From: Blastobasis lacticolella
Taxonomy: Eukaryota; Arthropoda; Insecta; Lepidoptera; Blastobasidae
Assembly: GCA_905147135.1 (NCBI GenBank)
Contig: LR990048.1
Location: 15,298,563 to 15,362,562, forward strand
DNA length: 64,000 nucleotides
Direction of reading: 5' to 3'
The notes under the pieces are model-generated. The model was not told the DNA's origin. It did not search any database and was given only the letters and a program-made list of their open reading frames with translations. A program made the position numbers and the translations under genes. Positions 13,401 through 19,400 of the stretch are shown here, one piece after another. How positions within the stretch are numbered: the first letter of the stretch is position 1; every line of letters starts with the position of its first letter.

Positions 13401-16400
13401 ATTTAAAAACTGGGCAGCACACTCTGAAATTAGTGATATTTGCGACCCTTGATCCAACAGAGCTCGCAGTGTGATATATGTCCCATTTGAAGCCTTAACA
13501 TTCACAGTGATAGTAGTTAATAACACCTCTTCATTTTCATTTGCCACGTGATTTACGGCATGCATCTTCTGGTATTGAGCAAATGAGGGTGACGTATGCG
13601 CTGCGGCGGGCGGGAGGGGCGCAGTAGGTTTGGTAGAGCCATACGGCGAGTTGTGTGCGTAAGCTGCATGAAGCAATGTATTATGCTCTAAATTGCACTG
13701 TTTGCATCTTTTAGTTGATATGCACGGTTTACCGTAATGCTTATAAAGGCAATTTGGACAAATATTCATGTTTAAAATTGTTTTTAATTTGTCGTCGGGT
13801 GACAGGTTAATGAACTTCCTACATTGGTATAACTCATGATTGTAATTACAAATGGAACACTTATTTGTTCGTGTTACAACAGCTTGATGATTTTGCGGCG
13901 AGAATTGTTGTTTGTAATTATTTTGGGGACGACGGAATGTGAATGGCTTAGCTGGATATGATGACTGGGGTCTGGAAGACGCGTTGTTGTCCCTTTCTCG
14001 TCGTTGTAGAGGTTCTAGGGCTAAGAACTTTTCTTCTAAAAATCGAGTAAATTCCTCCAACGATGGTAACTCACGTGGAGCTTTGCGCGCCTCTTTGTAG
14101 TCGCTGTACGTGACTAGGTCTAACTTTTTGGATAAAAGATGCACTAACAGAGGGTCCCACGATGTGGTATCCACTCCCAGGTTGTGGATAGCGTGAATGC
14201 ACTCCATGGACGTGTCGTGAAGTTTTTTAAGCTCGAATGAAGATGGTTTGTTAACATTTGGTTGATTGAGCAATATCTCGATTTGATTTGTGAATAGGAG
14301 CTGGCGGTTATTATAACGATGTTGAAGGATGTCCCAGGCGGAGTCGTAATTATCCGCCGAGATGTGCAGATGCTGGATGAGACGCTCAGCTTCCCCTTTT
14401 AGTTTACCCTTGAGATGATGCATTTTTTGCGTTTTAGTGAGCATGTTATTATTGTGAATCGCTTCACTAAATAAATCGAAAAATGTAGGCCATTGTGAAT
14501 ATTTCCCCATGAAAACAGGAATTTCAAGCTGTGGAGTGGCGTGATGAAGATGAGTCGTGGATGATAACTTTTGATTCAACTCCCTTTTGATGCGTTTATA
14601 GACCTGCTCATGTTTGCCAAATTCTGCCTCATAAAACGAATCGGCTCCTTGGATGATATTATCTATTTGTAGATGAAGGCAGTCGATGGTGTTCCACCTA
14701 GATTTTATATTACGCAATTCGTCCTCAAGCTCCCACTTTTCTGTGATACTCTCCAAGTCAATGCTGTTCACTAATCTGTTAAAAGCCCTAAAGTTAGTGC
14801 GCTGCTGAGCTAACAACTCTACTATTTTATCGTTATGATTTGTACCCCTATCCTGCTTATCTTGCTTGTAGGTCGAAAAAACTTGCATAAGGCTCTCATA
14901 TAATGATCTTGTAACTTTATAAATGTCCTTGATAAAATATTCATGTGATTTGTCTTTAAAATCGGTTAACAAAACTTCATGATTTTGATGAAATCCAGCC
15001 CAGAGGTTATTTAACGTATCTAAGCGCTTTTCAAGATAGTCTGGAGTTTTCCTCTGAGCCGAATCCTTATTAAAATTAACTTCCATGCGTTTGATGCTTT
15101 CCAAAATTTCGTTTTGACGTTCGAACAATGATGCTGCCATTTTGATATGAAGTAAAATATGGAATGATCTTACTTGAAAACGATGATACTAAGCTCCTTT
15201 ACTGACGGTACTGCTGCTGGTGCACACGGCTGGTAACGCTGGCGTGTAATTGTTGATAATTTGCTCCACAACACTTGTAAAGTCACTGATATTGTCTAAA
15301 TACACTGGAATGATAGTTTATTGTCCAAATGATATTTTCACTTTGATGATACAGTCCCAGAGAGGTCTCTGATGATATATGATATTTAATTATGATATAC
15401 AAAAAACAATGATATGCACTCGCGACGACTACGCGGCAATGATACAAAATGATAAAGATTCGAAGGACCAAAAACAATGATGGAGTTAATCCACCACTAG
15501 TATAAGATGATATAGTGCAAACCGATCTGCAGGGGATGATAAAATGATAAGACCGAGTTGCACGAGTGCGGTTAAAACACTGATTTATTTTCATACAGAA
15601 TTAGTTAACAATGAATTTGGGGTGATGCATAGTATGCAGTTTGTGGCGTTCGGCCGGCCGGCCGTAGTACAGTGACACGCATAAATTGTAATGCATGTAC
15701 AGGGAACCTGTACACACACCATTAACCATGACCAAGAATTAACCAGATCGGATCAGACTACCATCTGACGATTTGACCTTCGTGAATCTGACTAGATCGG
15801 ATCATGGCTACACATATAGGCGCCTAATGCAGATTTCCTCACGGTAAGAAGATCGGTTAGTGGTCAACTGCTCAGAAAGTCATTGGAACCTACATAAAGG
15901 TCATTGGTACCTACATAAAGGTCATTGGTACCTACATAAAAGTCATTGATACATAGCCGCACTGCAGATCGAATACAGTACCTCTTGCTTACGAAGCGAA
16001 TCCGCTATCCATTGGGCTAGGGTTGCCATAGCAGCCAGAGCGTTGGTGGTCTAATGATTAGGCCACCAAAGCACTTTCTCTTTTAATTTTTTTAATAATG
16101 AAAGCTATTTTCGTCCAACAGGCGGCGCGGACGGTGTCTCCGCTATCAACACAGTGTCGGGCCTGATGTCGGTGCGCCCTGACGCCACCCCTTGGCCGGC
16201 TGTCGGTATGTTACCTTCAATAAGTTGCTGATGTCCACTTTTCATCAGATGGCCGGCTTGGCTGTTTGTCTGCCATATAATATAGTACCTGCGTTTAAGG
16301 CCGGCCGCATACATACGTTTTCCGTCAATACCTAATGGTTTCCGACGAATTTTAATCAAATTCGACTAATCAGAATCCGCGACACTTTTCACGCAAGATG

Positions 16401-19400
16401 TGATTGGTCTTCGCAGATGTTGATTGGTCCAGTTCAAAACTCGAATTCGGAAACCTAATATGGAAAATCCGACCGACTCCGGCCTCGACAGAAAAAGACG
16501 AAACATTGGGCGCGATAACGATAATATGACCGTAACCCCGTGTCAGTGATGTTTCTTCAGTATAGTTTCCCTAAGGCCGCATGTTAGTTCCTTTTTACGC
16601 CACTTTCAATTCGCTGTAGCGCTCAGTTGTTAACTTTCCTATTGAAACGTAATTTAGGTAAGTCGATCGCTTTGTAAAATGATGGAGATAAAACAGCTTT
16701 TCGCACATAAGTACCTAAACCTAGCATAGCGGTGGCTCTACCCTCTTCTCTACTCTATTTTATGGCCGGATTGGGACGAGTGAGAAGGTTTACCGACCAC
16801 GCGCCATCTAGCGGCGATTGCCTTATGTCCTGGATCTTCCAGCAATCCGCACGAGCCGCTTTGGTTCAAAGTTCAAACTTTATAATGCGTACGGCTAAGG
16901 AACGGAACATGTTTCCTGCGTGTCTGTTCCCTGATCACATAGAAAAAAAAATCGCTTATGTAGATAATCAAAGCCTGATCAATATAATCTGGACGCCTTC
17001 AAGGCTAGAGTGAATAGGCTGTTCCTAGACAGGCATGCTGCATCTTCGGCCGCATCGTCACATACCAACAGGTGAGATGGCGGTCAAATGCTCGTTTTGT
17101 CTATATACATGTAAAAAAAATTGCCATCAAGAGCCTACAATCGAAATATTTTCCATATTCCAACCCCATCTCACCTCCACAGGCATAGAGAAGCATACAA
17201 CCTACGGCGGTGTTTCCGGCAACGCCACCCGACCGATGGGGCTACGAGCGGTCTCTGCTATCGCCAACCGGCTCCCCGGATTCCCCATACTGGGTATCGG
17301 AGGGATCGACTCCGCTGATTCGGCCATGCAGTTCATTATGTGCGGTGCTCCTGTCGTGCAGGTGATGTGATGACCATAGATTAGGAGTTAAGCGGTCAGG
17401 GAGAATTGGGACTAAGTGACAGCGCGCTTGCGAGACTGTCAACCGAAGTTAAGCAACTCATGCACAGCCGCCTAACTTCGGTTATTACTTTTGCAAGCGT
17501 GTAGAGCCAACTGTGCGATTATCATATAATAATCACTCAGTTCTCAGTCAGACTGTGTTTGTCTACGTGCTTGCGCCTCGAGACGAACACAGTTTTGGAT
17601 GCCCCGAAAAAAGGCGCGTGTTTCCTTCAAGGGTGCTTTCGGTTGACTTTTACAGTTAGAAACTATATCAGCGCGTCTCGTCGGGGCAATTTATGACCAA
17701 CCTGCTGGCCATTATTTGGCACAGCGTCAGAGCGTTGACAGCCAACGTGGCAATGCCGCCAGCATTTTGGGCACGTTGCCTAATGGCAGCGGTTTCTTAG
17801 ATTCGCTTTTTTTAGTTTTGTTTCCTGACGGCCTGTTCGGTTGTTCAGTTAACATACGGTCTGCTACGCAGGTCTCGGGTTCGATACTTGGCCGATCAGA
17901 AATTTTCATGATGAATTTTTATTTCTGTTACGGGTCAGGTATGTATAATAAGTATGTATATAAAAAAAGTATATAAGTAGATTATCAGTTATCTAACACC
18001 CATAACACAAACTTTGCTTACTTTGGGGCTAGATGGCGCCGTGTGAATTTATCCAAGCATGTTCACATTTATTTAATTTAGTTTTAGTTACTTAAGTTTT
18101 CAGTATTGTTTAGTTTTTGTTGTGTTGTTGTTTAAATAGTTCAATTGTAACTACTCCATTCTGATGATAGCCACAACCTTGCTTCCCCAGATCTGCAGCG
18201 CAGTCCAGAACCAGGACTTCACGGTAGTGGAGGACTACATAACGGGATTGAAGGCGTTACTTTACCTGCGCGGCCGCGGCCTAAACGGCTGGAGCGGACA
18301 GTCGCCACCAGCATTCAAACACCAGAAGGGGAAGCCTGTTCGGACGTTGTATGACGACGGTGGGAAGGTCAGTATTTTTTTTATGTTATACGGCAGACAA
18401 ACAGCCAAGCGGGCCACCTGACGGAAAGTGGTCACCGCCGCCTCACCAGCAACACCAGGGGAGTCACCAATGCGTTGCCCGCCTCTGAAGAGACCTCTAA
18501 TATACCTCTTGAACGATCCCATGTCATAGTCCAAAGGTATGCTTATAGTCATAGAAATCACAATAAGAAAAGCCAATATATGGGATCGGTTGCCGCCGCC
18601 GGCTTTCAAACATCAGAAGGGGAAGCCTGTGCAGACGTTGTATGATGATGGTGGGAAGGTTAGTGCACAAGGATTTTCAGACAGTACGTTAAAAAGTAGA
18701 ATAGAACAGAAAGCATTTACGAACGCGACTAAAACACCGCAATAATTTAAAACATACATAAAGCTAATGCCTATGTCCCGCAGGTGGGGTAGGCAGAGAC
18801 GATGGACCACCACTTTGCTCTGTCCTGACACAACTTCCTAGCCTAGAGACTATAATAAAACAAATGTCGAATGCGTGGCTAGTTCATAAATTTGAACTCA
18901 TTTGCTTTTGATTAAAATCGGTTCAGTAGTTTTGAAAATATATGTATATATGTAAACTTGGTCGGGGTTTCCCGACGTTTTTCTGTCGGTTATGACTTCT
19001 TCGTTTTGTCTTTTTCTATTAAAACACTTGACTACAACAGTTTCTGTGTCCTCAGGTGCTGGCACATTTCGGCCCGTACAACACGAAACGCGAAGAGATC
19101 CTGCATTCCATCAGGCTGAAATCAGACTTACTGGATGACAATAAGACTCAAAGTCATCTGCCGGTCAACGGTGATGTCAATGAACATATGGCTGTGCCAA
19201 GGATCCAGGACGTGTTAGGCGAAGCACTGCCTAGGGTTGGCACTTACAAACACCTGGATAACACGAAGCAAGTCGTAGCTTTGATTGACGACGTAAGTTG
19301 TTTTTTTTATGTAATACGGCAGATAAACAGGCCAGCGGGCCACCTGACGGAAAGTGGTCACCGCCGCCTATGAACATCAGCAACACCAGCTAGTCTAGCC

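Larger units (their letters stand above)
7250..15714 (-). mobile_element. Complete BEL/Pao LTR retroelement with env, antisense in Dpyd intron
   Basis: An 8465-bp element read on the minus strand: LTR, primer-binding-site-like sequence, leader, gag-pol (15140-9612), envelope (9592-7655), LTR. It is flanked by a 5-bp direct repeat CACAC (7245-7249 and 15715-15719), the usual target duplication size for this superfamily. The two LTRs differ at a single visible base, and both long frames are open. The order gag-protease-RT-RNaseH-integrase and the domain types identify BEL/Pao. It sits between Dpyd exons ending 7100 and starting 16122, opposite in direction. It is young and may still be competent; I cannot show activity. 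Confidence 0.95.

Noticed and set aside
15887..15950. CRISPR-like direct repeats
   Set aside because: The units are contiguous without spacers and sit in a eukaryotic SINE.
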